From positions 1 to 64,000 of the forward strand of contig CAYULU010000003.1 of NCBI GenBank assembly GCA_964445745.1: a stretch of DNA of 64,000 nucleotides, read 5' to 3'. The position numbers and the translations under genes were made by a program. This document shows, piece by piece, positions 24,274 through 32,671 of this stretch. Position 1 is the first letter of the stretch; each line of letters opens with the position of its first letter. The notes under the pieces are model-generated. The model was not told the DNA's origin and made no database searches. It saw nothing but the letters and a program-made list of their open reading frames with translations. The DNA comes from UBA1443 sp964445745. Its GTDB lineage: Bacteria > Omnitrophota > Omnitrophia > Omnitrophales > Aquincolibacteriaceae.

Positions 24274-24966
24274 CTAGGACTCGGAAAGCACACGCTTGCG
24301 GTTTTTCCCTCCGACAAGAATGACCACTTCTCCTTTGCGAGGCCGACTCTCAACGTCCCGAACAAGTGCGGACAAACGTCCACGCAACCGTTCTTCAAAT
24401 TTTTTAGTCATTTCGCGCGCAAGCACCGCCTCCCGATCTCCCAAAACTTCAAACATATCCCGGAGCGCCGAAGGGAGCCGATACGGCGATTCAAAAAAGA
24501 TAAGCGTCTCTTCCCGATCCGCAACTTCAGCAAGTCGTTTCTTTCGGCTAGCACTTTTATTCGGTAAAAAACCAAGGAACGAAAACTCATCCACCGCAAG
24601 CCCACTGACCACCAACGCCGTCACTACGGCTGAAGGTCCCGGCAAAACCTCAAACGGCACACCTTCGCGAATTGCCTCTCGAACCAGGGTGAACCCGGGA
24701 TCCGAAACCGACGGCATTCCACCATCCGTCACAACTGCCACGCGCTTTCCCTGCCGAACTTGCGCAAGGATTTCATGGACACGGATTTCAGGACTGTGCT
24801 CATGATAGCTGAGAAACTGCTTCTCCGGGATCTCATAATGCTTCAGAATTTTGACCGTCTCACGCGTGTCTTCGCAGGCGACAAAATCCGCCGCCCTCAA
24901 AACCTCAAGGGCCCGAATCGTAATATCACCAAGGTTCCCGATGGGAGTCGCAACAAAACTCAACAT
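24274..24966 (-). CDS. rsmI: 16S rRNA C1402 ribose 2'-O-methyltransferase
   Basis: SAM-dependent tetrapyrrole-methylase-fold enzyme acting on the decoding centre of 16S rRNA. FVATPIGNLGDITIRALEVL at the N-terminus, EDTRETVKIL, VTDGGMPSVSDPGFTLV and the GPSAVVTALVVSGL block are diagnostic. At 230 aa it lacks the extra C-terminal domain of longer forms such as that of E. coli. Lies between the polyprenyl synthase and purN with gaps of about 40 nt. Confidence 0.94.
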   Translation of the reverse strand: MLSFVATPIGNLGDITIRALEVLRAADFVACEDTRETVKILKHYEIPEKQFLSYHEHSPEIRVHEILAQVRQGKRVAVVTDGGMPSVSDPGFTLVREAIREGVPFEVLPGPSAVVTALVVSGLAVDEFSFLGFLPNKSASRKKRLAEVADREETLIFFESPYRLPSALRDMFEVLGDREAVLAREMTKKFEERLRGRLSALVRDVESRPRKGEVVILVGGKNRKRVLSES

Positions 24967-25009
24967 ATCAAAAGATCCGACATTTCGTAAGCACTTGAGT
25001 CTTCATCGC

Positions 25010-26017
25010 TTACCGTTCTCTTTGGATCACGTAATCTGCCAGTTCAAAAAGACTATTTTTGAATTCGGATTCCGGGAATGGCGCTAACGCCTGTTTTGCC
25101 TGATGAATAAAATCCCGGGCTTTTTCCAACGAATAAGTCAGCGCTCCGCTTTTCCGGAGAAGCTCCTTCAACATGGGAAAACGCTTCGCGTGATTACGCG
25201 CATGCAGAATACGGACGACCTTGTCGCGATCTGAAGAAGCAAGACAGTGGATCACAGGTAACGTATAGACCCCTTCTTCAAGATCCGCACCGAGTGTTTT
25301 CCCAAACTCACTTTCCCGACCCGTAAAATCCAGATAATCATCGATAATCTGGAAGGCCATCCCGAACGCATACCCGTACCTACCAAGGGCATCCACTCGC
25401 GTTTCATCCACTCCCCAGATAAGCGCCCCGGTTTGTAACGAGCAGGCAAGTAGGGAAGCAGTTTTTTTTCCCAAAATTTCAAAGTGGGTTGATTCGCTCA
25501 AATTAATATTATTCTTTTCACTCAACTCCTGAACTTCCCCCTCACAAATCTCGCTGGCCGTTTTCAAAAAAAGCGGAATGATTCGTTCGTTCCCGTAGCG
25601 AAAGATCGTAACAATGGCCTTGTCATGGAAAAAATCACCGGCCAAAACTGCCATCTGAGGCCCCCACTTCACATGGAGCGATGGTAGCCCTCTCCGAATC
25701 GGGGCGGAATCAATAATGTCATCGTGGATCAGCGTGGCAGCATGAAAAATCTCGGTCGCGGCAGCAAGATGGACCTCCGAGGTCTCCTGACGTTCAGAAA
25801 CCACTTCGGCTACCGGCGCCAAAGAACGGGCCATTCCTCCGCCTAAAAATACCAGCGCCGGGCGGAGCAATTTTCCGTGCTTGGAAAAAAAATACTGCAC
25901 CACGTCTTCAATTTGCCGGCTCGGAGTACGGAGCGTTTCTTTGATCACCGCAGGAACCCGCTGAAGCCCCGCCGTGATCGGCGCATAAGTTGTTTCCAGG
26001 GTCAAGGTGGTTTTCAT
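25010..26017 (-). CDS. ispB: Long-chain polyprenyl diphosphate synthase
   Basis: Trans-isoprenyl diphosphate synthase, probably making the quinone side chain or another long polyprenyl chain. First aspartate-rich motif in HAATLIHDDIIDSAPIRRG, second in QIIDDYLDFTG. The small residue (Ala) five positions before the first motif, as in long-chain synthases, argues against a short-chain farnesyl product, but chain length cannot be set from sequence. Length 335 aa. No Shine-Dalgarno is visible; TATAAT lies 9 nt before the ATG, suggesting a leaderless message. Confidence 0.88.
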   Translation of the reverse strand: MKTTLTLETTYAPITAGLQRVPAVIKETLRTPSRQIEDVVQYFFSKHGKLLRPALVFLGGGMARSLAPVAEVVSERQETSEVHLAAATEIFHAATLIHDDIIDSAPIRRGLPSLHVKWGPQMAVLAGDFFHDKAIVTIFRYGNERIIPLFLKTASEICEGEVQELSEKNNINLSESTHFEILGKKTASLLACSLQTGALIWGVDETRVDALGRYGYAFGMAFQIIDDYLDFTGRESEFGKTLGADLEEGVYTLPVIHCLASSDRDKVVRILHARNHAKRFPMLKELLRKSGALTYSLEKARDFIHQAKQALAPFPESEFKNSLFELADYVIQRER

Positions 26018-26026
26018 AGTCCGGGT

Positions 26027-26032
26027 ATTATA
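26027..26032 (-). promoter_or_regulatory. -10 element exactly 9 nt before ispB ATG
   Basis: On the minus strand TATAAT is followed by ACCCGGACT and the ATG. Transcription would start at or within a few bases of the start codon, giving a leaderless mRNA. No good -35 hexamer is present 16-18 bp upstream. Confidence 0.45.
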
Positions 26033-26057
26033 ACGGAAAAAGGAAATCTATCCCCTG

Positions 26058-26936
26058 CTATTTCAAGGCCTCGGCCAGCTTTCTGAACTGCCCTGTGGCA
26101 AGTTCTTCTCCCCGCGCATTCAAAGCAAAACCGAGCTGGGCAAAAACCGATTCAAGTTCCGCTCGATTTTTTTTCGGTTTCCAATACTTCAGAAGAAGTA
26201 CTAAAAGGGTTTTCCGCCGCTCGCTAAAAGCAATCCGGATTATTTCAGGTAAAGATTCATCCTCCGTCAAGCCTTCGTCCGGGGCAAATATGTATCGAAT
26301 CACCCTCGATGTAACCTCGGGTGCGGGAAGAAAACATTTCGGGGAGACATCAAATAGAGTCTCAGTGCTTCCAAAAATCGAGGCAGAAACACTCAGGCGG
26401 CCGTAATCCGGGGTTCTGGGCCTTGCCGTCATCCTCGCTGCCACTTCTTTCTGGAGCATCAGAACGGCAGAATGAAAACAGACTCGATGTGCAATCAAAT
26501 GGAAAAGGATGGGGGTTGAGATGTAATAGGGAAGGTTGCTGACCACTTTTAACCCGGGCTTCGCTGACAGCATCCTTTCCCTGAACCCGCGGGGAGCCTC
26601 GGGCTCCAACTCCCTGATCATCTCGGACAAATCACACTCGAGAATATCCCGGTTAATAATCAACAGTTGTCCAGGAAATGCTGGAACAATTTCATTTTGA
26701 AGAATTTCAACAAACCTTGTGTCTTTTTCTATCGCCAATACCGGATGCCCACGTGACAATAATTCGACAGTCAAGGAACCCAACCCTGGCCCAATTTCAA
26801 GAACCGGTTCTGCTTTGTCAAGCCCAAGACCATCCACAATCTTCCGCACCATATTCGGGTCCATCAAGAGATGCTGGCCGAGATGCCCGCGAACCCGAAT
26901 ATGATATTTTTTAAGAAGTTCCACCTGACTTAGCAT
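26058..26936 (-). CDS. rsmA: 16S rRNA A1518/A1519 dimethyltransferase
   Basis: KsgA: dimethylates two adjacent adenosines near the 3' end of 16S rRNA. SAM motif VLEIGPGLGSLTVELL, catalytic NLPYYIS, and LMLQKEVAARM; the N-terminal GQHLLMDPNMV is the usual RNA-methylase opening. I chose the ATG at 26936 (292 aa, close to the family size); the longer frame to 27119 would run far into pdxA and is unlike the family. The upstream GGAGAAGG supports this start. Confidence 0.94.
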   Translation of the reverse strand: MLSQVELLKKYHIRVRGHLGQHLLMDPNMVRKIVDGLGLDKAEPVLEIGPGLGSLTVELLSRGHPVLAIEKDTRFVEILQNEIVPAFPGQLLIINRDILECDLSEMIRELEPEAPRGFRERMLSAKPGLKVVSNLPYYISTPILFHLIAHRVCFHSAVLMLQKEVAARMTARPRTPDYGRLSVSASIFGSTETLFDVSPKCFLPAPEVTSRVIRYIFAPDEGLTEDESLPEIIRIAFSERRKTLLVLLLKYWKPKKNRAELESVFAQLGFALNARGEELATGQFRKLAEALK

Positions 26937-26985
26937 CGGGAGGCCTTCTCCCACCGGGTCATTTGACAATAGCGAATCATGACCA

Positions 26986-28005
26986 TCAGCTTCTATTGAG
27001 AACCAGGGTTTCAGCAAGTCTGAGTGCAGCCACCATTGAGGAAGGGTCCGCTTTCCCTTGGTATGCAATATCATAAGCCGTTCCGTGATCCGGAGAAGTT
27101 CGAACATAGGGAAGACCAAGGGTCATATTCACACCGTCATGAAAATGGACCATTTTGAAAGGCCCTAACGCCTGGTCATGGTACATGGCAATCAGAGCAT
27201 CAAACGCACCGCACCGAGCAGAATAAAAAATCTGATCGGCAGGGTAGGGCCCCGACACAAGCATTCCTTTTCTTTGGGCACGCCTAATTGCGGGGCTAAT
27301 AATAGTAGCCTCTTCCCCACCGCCACATTCTTTCCCGTGTGGATTAAAGGCACAAACCGCAATTTTAGGATTTTTTATTTTAAAATCCTTTTTAAGCGCA
27401 CCCGCCGTCAAAATAATTTTTTCGAAAATAAGCTCCGATGAAAGGAGACGGCTCACTCTTTTAAGCGGAACATGAATAGTCACAAGAGTCAATTTCAGGC
27501 TAGGACCGACGAACATCATCGCATAATGTTTTGCGGCGGTCGCTTGAGCAAAAAATTCCGTGTGTCCGATAAATCCTTTTTGGGCTAATCGGGCAGAGGC
27601 CTTGTTGATCGGGGCAGTCACAATCGCCCGGAAGACCCCTTCCTTCGCAAGGTCAGAGGCAATTGAAATGGCGCGGATTGCCATTTGACCATTGGCGACG
27701 GTTTCCTGTGATCTATCAAATTTCGCATCCCCAATATCCCAAAAATAAACCCTCCCCTTTTGTAAAACATGACCATCGGAAGGAAATCTTTTGAAGGAAA
27801 AATCAAGGCCCGTTTTTTTGTTGAGAAAGGAAAAAACTGCTTGGGAGCCAATCACTACATACCGGCATCGGGGGTTACGCTTGAGCCGATTCAGACACTT
27901 CACAACCACTTCCGGACCAATCCCGCCCGGATCCCCCATCGTAATGGCAATAACCGGTGCTCGAACCGTAGTCGCCGGATGACGCAAAAGCTGATTTTTC
28001 GTCAT
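26986..28005 (-). CDS. pdxA: 4-hydroxythreonine-4-phosphate dehydrogenase
   Basis: NAD-dependent step of the DXP-dependent pyridoxal phosphate pathway, working with PdxJ. ITMGDPGGIGPEVV at the N-terminus, GHTEFFAQAT, the metal-binding His in YHDQALGPFK, and the terminal FDGVN-type block HDGVNMTLGLPYVRTSPDHG. Start at 28005 (339 aa) is chosen because AAGGAGGGACGGGG precedes it; an ATG 8 codons upstream lacks a site. Family members PdxA2 act on other phosphorylated sugar acids, a lesser possibility. Confidence 0.92.
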   Translation of the reverse strand: MTKNQLLRHPATTVRAPVIAITMGDPGGIGPEVVVKCLNRLKRNPRCRYVVIGSQAVFSFLNKKTGLDFSFKRFPSDGHVLQKGRVYFWDIGDAKFDRSQETVANGQMAIRAISIASDLAKEGVFRAIVTAPINKASARLAQKGFIGHTEFFAQATAAKHYAMMFVGPSLKLTLVTIHVPLKRVSRLLSSELIFEKIILTAGALKKDFKIKNPKIAVCAFNPHGKECGGGEEATIISPAIRRAQRKGMLVSGPYPADQIFYSARCGAFDALIAMYHDQALGPFKMVHFHDGVNMTLGLPYVRTSPDHGTAYDIAYQGKADPSSMVAALRLAETLVLNRS

Positions 28006-28035
28006 CCCCGTCCCTCCTTCATCCGTCATCCGGTT

Positions 28036-29004
28036 TCAGCGTATTGAGATATAGGCCGCTCGCTTCAACTGTTCCGTCCATTCTTTGAAGCGCTCATTAC
28101 TTTTGGCCTGAAAAAGATACCCGGAAATCTGTTCCCTCGATTCCCCAAATGTCACTTGGCGGGCGTCTTCCTTTTCTTCAACGCGAAAAATGTGAAATCC
28201 AATGGGGGATTCGACAATACCTGTCAACTGCCCCTGAGGAGTGGAAAAAATCGCTTCATCCACCGATTCGATCATCGAACCTTTCTCGATCCAGTCCGCC
28301 GGTTTTTCTTCCCGGGCTCTAGAATCCTCAGAATATTCCCTGACCAAATCGTCAAAATTTTCTCCTTGTTTTATCTTTAAATAAAATGATTTAATTTTGT
28401 CTTTGGCCGGCTCATCCATCGTCCCTTGTTCCCGAGATGCGGCGCTTTTCTTGACCGTAAGAGACTTGATCTTAACGCGAGCAATCCGCTGAAACTTTTC
28501 AGGATTTTCTTTATAAAAGCTTTCAATCTCTGCGGGCGAAACCACAACACGGGAACGAATTTGAATATCCTGAAGCCTCCGGATCATCAGCTGCTTTTTA
28601 ACTTTCTCCCGGAGGACTTTCATCGTCATCCCCTCCCTCTCCAGCATGCTATTAATTTCATCGTACCCTTCCATCCTCTTGCCAAGGTCTTCCAGTTCGC
28701 GATCAATCTCATCTTCCGTAATCACAATCTTCTGTGCCACCGCTTCCTGGTAAACGAGACGGTCTTCAATCAGTTGATTTAAAATCTTCTGACGCGCCTC
28801 TTTTACAAAATTGACAAGCTCCTCCCCGCTGTATTGTTCTTTATAATCTTCGTAAAGAGGCCGCAAAATCGAGTCCAGTTCGGATTGGGTAATAATCTCG
28901 TCATTCACCACCGCAATCACCCGATCAAGAAGCTCTTCCTGGGCATCACCCAACGGAATCCCGAGGGAAGCAAACAAACATAGGATCAACAGAAACTTTT
29001 TCAT
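28036..29004 (-). CDS. surA: SurA-like periplasmic peptidyl-prolyl isomerase
   Basis: Periplasmic chaperone for outer-membrane proteins. Signal peptide KKFLLILCLFASLG with cleavage near GDA; SurA_N chaperone domain (VIAVVNDEIITQSELDSIL) to about residue 160; one parvulin domain from about 165 to 275 (EYSEDSRAREEKPADWIEKG, PIGFHIFRVEE). E. coli SurA has two parvulin domains, here only one. The ATG at 29004 has no Shine-Dalgarno and lies 9 nt after TATAAT. Its presence supports a diderm envelope. Confidence 0.88.
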   Translation of the reverse strand: MKKFLLILCLFASLGIPLGDAQEELLDRVIAVVNDEIITQSELDSILRPLYEDYKEQYSGEELVNFVKEARQKILNQLIEDRLVYQEAVAQKIVITEDEIDRELEDLGKRMEGYDEINSMLEREGMTMKVLREKVKKQLMIRRLQDIQIRSRVVVSPAEIESFYKENPEKFQRIARVKIKSLTVKKSAASREQGTMDEPAKDKIKSFYLKIKQGENFDDLVREYSEDSRAREEKPADWIEKGSMIESVDEAIFSTPQGQLTGIVESPIGFHIFRVEEKEDARQVTFGESREQISGYLFQAKSNERFKEWTEQLKRAAYISIR

Positions 29005-29013
29005 AGTGTGCTC

Positions 29014-29019
29014 ATTATA
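29014..29019 (-). promoter_or_regulatory. -10 element exactly 9 nt before surA ATG
   Basis: Minus strand TATAAT followed by GAGCACACT and then ATG, the same spacing as at ispB. No convincing -35. A leaderless surA transcript is suggested. Confidence 0.45.
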
Positions 29020-29078
29020 CAATAGTTCAGGGGCCGTTCCTAGTAAGCGCGAAATTCATTTTTAAAGTTGCTTTTCAC

Positions 29079-30995
29079 TTAAGAAGGCTGAGGTTCTGGT
29101 GCTGAGTTGCCGGATCTATGTTCTTCCACCACCTTTTTAAGCATTCTGCAGTAAAGGTCGAACCCAACGGCATGGATAAATCCGCTTTGTTCATGCCCGA
29201 GTAAATTCCCGGCGCCCCGTATTTCAAGATCCTCCATGGCGATTTTAAATCCCGAGCCAAGCTCAATAAATCGCTCTATCGCGGCAAGTCGTTTTTCCGC
29301 ATCTAGTGTCATCGCCCAGCCACGGGGGGTCAGGAAATAAGCATAGGCCTGTCGCATTTCCTTGAATCGTCCTACCCTGCCGCGAAGCTGGTATAAATCT
29401 GCCAGCCCAAAGCAGTCCGCACGATTGACGATCAAAGTATTCGCATTGGGAATATCAATCCCGGACTCGATGATGTTGGTCGAAATTAAACAGTGGATCG
29501 ATCCTTTCATAAATTGTTTCATCACTTTTTCCAGCATTTCAACCGGCATCTGCCCATGGGCAACCCCAAATCGAACGTTCGGCAAAATTTTCCCGAGTTT
29601 TTCGTGCAATTTTTCGATGTTGTCAACACGATTATGTACAAAATAAACCTGTCCCCCCCGCTCCACTTCCCGTTCAATCGCCTGCCGAATCACCAAATCG
29701 TGAGACTCCATGACAAACGTCTTGATGGGAAGCCTGTTCCGGGGAGGGGTATCGATGACCGACATATCACGAACACCGAGAAGCGCCATGTGAAGCGTCC
29801 TCGGGATAGGGGTTGCGGTAAGCGTCAGCACATCAATTTGCGAACGCATTTTTTTAAGAGCTTCCTTGTGGCGAACTCCGAATCTCTGTTCTTCATCAAT
29901 CACCACGAGCCCAAGTTCTTTGAAGTCAATGTCCCTAGACAAAAGCCGGTGGGTGCCAATCACAATATCAGTCGCACCCGTTTTAAGAGAGCGAACCACA
30001 GCCTTCTGCTCCGCAGGGCTTTGAAACCTCGAAAGAAGCTCTACGGTCACGGGAAATGTTTTAACCCGATTTTTAAGCAGAATGTAGTGTTGTTCCGCAA
30101 GAATAGTGGTCGGGACAAGAAACGCAACCTGCTTTCCGCCCGTAACTGCCTTAAACGCAGCGCGAATCGCGACCTCAGTTTTTCCGTATCCCACATCCCC
30201 ACAAAGAAGCCGGTCCATCGGCCTTGAGGATTCCATATCACGTTTCACCTCCTCGATGGCCCGCTTCTGGCCCTCGGTCTCATCAAACGGGAATTCATCC
30301 TCAAAGGTGTTTTGCCAGTCATGATCCCTGGGAAACGCGAAGCCTTGTTGCACGCTCCGGCACGCCTGAAGCTCGAGAAGTTCGCCCGCAACCTTGTGGA
30401 GTGCATTGCGAGTACGCTGTTTGATCCGCTCCCATTCTTTGGTGTTCAGCCGGGTGAGTTTAGGAGCCGCCGAGGACCCGCCAATATAGCGCTCGATCGG
30501 TTCTTTCATGGAAAGATAAAGGATCTCGCCCTCAGCGTACTCAATCGCAAAACATCGTTCTTTTTTTCCTTCCAGTCGGATCATTTTGCTTCCGAGAAAT
30601 CTTCCGATCCCGTAATGGAAGTGCACGACAAAATCACCTCGCTGAAGCTCGCCCGTTCCGGTGACAGGCTCAAAAGCTCCAAACCTTTCCTCCAGTCTCC
30701 GCACCTTCCGCCCGTAGTGTCCCGACAATGGGATCAGAAAAACTTCCTCAAAAAGGGTAAAACTTTTACCTTCTGATGGAGAAAAGTCACGGATTTGGTG
30801 GAGGGTATTTCCTCGGAAGTCAAGGCGCACAGGCATCCGGTAAGTCACCGGATAAACATCAACCGTTCCTCCCCGGATAGAATATTCTCCCGGAAGTTCC
30901 ACAAGACTTTTGCGGACATAGTGAAGCTCCTGGAGGGTTGATTCCAGATCCTCAAATCGGATCGTTTCGCCTGTCTTAAAATGTTTAATGTTCAT
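29079..30995 (-). CDS. mfd: Short transcription-repair coupling factor Mfd (RID plus translocase)
   Basis: Only the central machinery of Mfd is present in 638 aa, against about 1150 in E. coli. Residues 1-90 match the D1b-type stretch (GEYSIRGGTVDVYPV). The RNA-polymerase-interacting domain opens at about 118 (GDFVVHFHYGIGRFLG). The RecG-like translocase has Walker A CGDVGYGKT (265-273), DEEQ (367-370), TATPIPRT (393-400) and GRVGRF near 540. The UvrB-like D1a/D2 part, D3 and the C-terminal D7 are absent. The ATG has no ribosome binding site and follows an in-frame TAA by one codon, so a 5' truncation or upstream frameshift is possible, though no homologous remnant is recognisable upstream. 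Confidence 0.85.
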   Translation of the reverse strand: MNIKHFKTGETIRFEDLESTLQELHYVRKSLVELPGEYSIRGGTVDVYPVTYRMPVRLDFRGNTLHQIRDFSPSEGKSFTLFEEVFLIPLSGHYGRKVRRLEERFGAFEPVTGTGELQRGDFVVHFHYGIGRFLGSKMIRLEGKKERCFAIEYAEGEILYLSMKEPIERYIGGSSAAPKLTRLNTKEWERIKQRTRNALHKVAGELLELQACRSVQQGFAFPRDHDWQNTFEDEFPFDETEGQKRAIEEVKRDMESSRPMDRLLCGDVGYGKTEVAIRAAFKAVTGGKQVAFLVPTTILAEQHYILLKNRVKTFPVTVELLSRFQSPAEQKAVVRSLKTGATDIVIGTHRLLSRDIDFKELGLVVIDEEQRFGVRHKEALKKMRSQIDVLTLTATPIPRTLHMALLGVRDMSVIDTPPRNRLPIKTFVMESHDLVIRQAIEREVERGGQVYFVHNRVDNIEKLHEKLGKILPNVRFGVAHGQMPVEMLEKVMKQFMKGSIHCLISTNIIESGIDIPNANTLIVNRADCFGLADLYQLRGRVGRFKEMRQAYAYFLTPRGWAMTLDAEKRLAAIERFIELGSGFKIAMEDLEIRGAGNLLGHEQSGFIHAVGFDLYCRMLKKVVEEHRSGNSAPEPQPS

Positions 30996-31191
30996 TTTTT
31001 AATGTGGACACGTTTTTTAAAAACCGTTACTCCTGATGCAATCCCGTCAAAAAAGGCCACTTTTTCCATTGATATCTTTCGGCAAAATCTCAAGGCGACC
31101 TGATTGGACCTGATATTCACTTTTGATTCACATAAAGCAACGCTGATGAATCGCGCCTTGCGCCAGAGGATGCGGTTTTCTCATAAGCAGG

Positions 31192-31197
31192 ATTATA
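31192..31197 (-). promoter_or_regulatory. Possible -10 element for mfd
   Basis: Perfect TATAAT on the minus strand about 195 nt upstream of the mfd ATG. The best -35 at 17-bp spacing, GTGCCG, has three matches. Candidate only. Confidence 0.35.
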
Positions 31198-31227
31198 GAA
31201 CAGCTCCCAGAGAGCGGCACATGTTTT

Positions 31228-31249
31228 TCAGTTTTCTGTCAGTTTTCAG
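31228..31249. repeat. Tandem 11-bp direct repeat
   Basis: TCAGTTTTCTG (31228-31238) and TCAGTTTTCAG (31239-31249) are adjacent, differing at one base. The 11-bp period is close to one helical turn. It lies just upstream of the possible mfd -10. Confidence 0.5.
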
Positions 31250-31438
31250 CTGTCACAAAAGTCGCAACTGCATGGGGCATTTTATGGTAAATCAATTTTT
31301 CGGGGGAAATTTAAAAAATATGCGCTGGCAGGCAAATCGGCCAAACAACAATTCAAGCAGAACCACTCTTTTTGCTCCGTTTTTCGGCCACGGATCAACT
31401 CACTCAGTTCTAAAAAACCACTCTTTTAGAAATGAGGC

Positions 31439-32611
31439 TTAACCTTTTTGCTTAAAATAGTTAGCCATGCGCTCTACGGCGGAATAAATCTCTTTCTCAG
31501 AAGTGGCATAACTTAAGCGGATGTGCTCGGCACTACCAAAAGGTTCTCCGGGAATCACGGCAACATGAGCTTCTTCAAGAAGCCGCTTGGAAACTTCAAA
31601 CGCAGAAAGACCTGTTTTTTTAATATTCACAAAAAGGTAGAAGGCCCCGCCGGGTTTTGTCGTCGTAAAACAGTCGATTTTTTCTAAGAGCGACAGGAAA
31701 AGGTCACGTCGTTTTTCAAACACCGCTTTCATCTTCCTGGCCTCCGCTTCACCGTGATCGAGCGCCGCCACACCGCCTGCCTGGGTGAAAGAAACGGGGT
31801 TCGAAGTCGAATGACTTTGGATACTTTCTACTGCTTTGGCAAGAGCTTTGTCTGGGCAAGCCGCATAGCCCAGCCGCCACCCCGTCATGGCATAGGCCTT
31901 GCTATGGCCGTTGACGACGATTGTACGCTTTGCGATCTCAGAATCAAGTTGCGCGATCGACCAGTGCTTCTGTCCATCAAAAATAAGTTTTTCATAAATC
32001 TCATCACTTAAAATCAGAAGTTGGGGATACTTTTTTATCACCTGGATAAGCGCCAGCAACTCCTCTTTGGAATAAACAGCCCCCGTAGGATTAGACGGCG
32101 AATTAAGGATCAGCACCTTTGATTTCGGCGTCATGGCCTTTTCAAGCATGGACGGAGTAATCTTAAATCCCGTCGATTCGCAGGTCGGTAAAAAAACACT
32201 GACACCGCCGATCACGGTCACCATCTCCGGATAACTGAGCCAGTACGGAGAAGGGATTAACACTTCATCCTCCGGGTTCAAAAGGGCAAAAAGGACATTA
32301 AAAATCGCATGCTTCGCACCCGTCCCCACCACAATCTGATCGGGCGAAAAATCCAGCCCTTGGTCGCGTTTCAGCTTCCGGCATATGGATTGGCGAAGCT
32401 CGAGAGTTCCGGAAACAGGGGTATACTTGGTCTGCCCTTTCCTGAGGGCATCCACAGCAGAGTCTTTAATAAAATCGGGCGTGTCAAAATCAGGTTCTCC
32501 CGCTGACAACGAAATCACATCGATCCCTTGAGATTTCATTTCTTTGGCTTTCGCCGCAATCGCAAGCGTGGCCGAGGGTTTCACTGCCAAGATTTTTGTC
32601 GAAAGTTCCAT
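31439..32611 (-). CDS. aspB: Aspartate aminotransferase, class I subgroup Ib
   Basis: PLP enzyme of fold type I. The N-terminus (KPSATLAIAAKAKEMKSQG, SLSAGEPDFDTPDFIK) matches the Thermus/Bacillus subgroup Ib enzyme; LNSPSNPTG holds the PLP-ring Asn region, ILSDEIYEKL the cofactor Asp, and SKAYAMTGWRLGY the Schiff-base lysine; IRLSYA carries the substrate-binding Arg. Length 390 aa. GGGGGAG precedes the ATG. Some Ib enzymes also act on prephenate, so it may serve the aromatic pathway as well. Confidence 0.9.
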   Translation of the reverse strand: MELSTKILAVKPSATLAIAAKAKEMKSQGIDVISLSAGEPDFDTPDFIKDSAVDALRKGQTKYTPVSGTLELRQSICRKLKRDQGLDFSPDQIVVGTGAKHAIFNVLFALLNPEDEVLIPSPYWLSYPEMVTVIGGVSVFLPTCESTGFKITPSMLEKAMTPKSKVLILNSPSNPTGAVYSKEELLALIQVIKKYPQLLILSDEIYEKLIFDGQKHWSIAQLDSEIAKRTIVVNGHSKAYAMTGWRLGYAACPDKALAKAVESIQSHSTSNPVSFTQAGGVAALDHGEAEARKMKAVFEKRRDLFLSLLEKIDCFTTTKPGGAFYLFVNIKKTGLSAFEVSKRLLEEAHVAVIPGEPFGSAEHIRLSYATSEKEIYSAVERMANYFKQKG

Positions 32612-32671
32612 CGGGCTCCCCCTGTATTATTATAAAACGTGAATGAGGACTTATTTCCGGCCGGATAGCAC

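Larger units (their letters stand above)
30996..31438. other. 443-bp gap upstream of mfd
   Basis: No convincing gene. A plus-strand frame of 112 codons (31104-31442) has no family resemblance and runs into the end of the aminotransferase. On the minus strand there is a TATAAT at 31192-31197 and a pair of 11-bp direct repeats at 31228-31249. Short minus-strand frames of 18-32 codons show no similarity that I recognise to the missing Mfd N-terminus. Confidence 0.5.

Noticed and set aside
26937..27119. N-terminal extension of rsmA
   Set aside because: It would overlap pdxA by 134 nt and does not resemble KsgA; the ATG at 26936 gives the normal size.
29493..30227. Plus-strand frame of 244 codons opposite mfd
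   Set aside because: Antisense to the translocase domain, no start signal, no similarity seen.
31104..31442. Plus-strand frame of 112 codons in the mfd upstream gap
   Set aside because: No ribosome binding site, no recognisable motif and it runs into the end of aspB; kept only as part of the description of the gap.
32629..32634. TATAAT upstream of aspB as a promoter
   Set aside because: It lies 17 nt before the ATG, so transcription would start within the ribosome binding site, and no -35 is visible. Not convincing as the main promoter.
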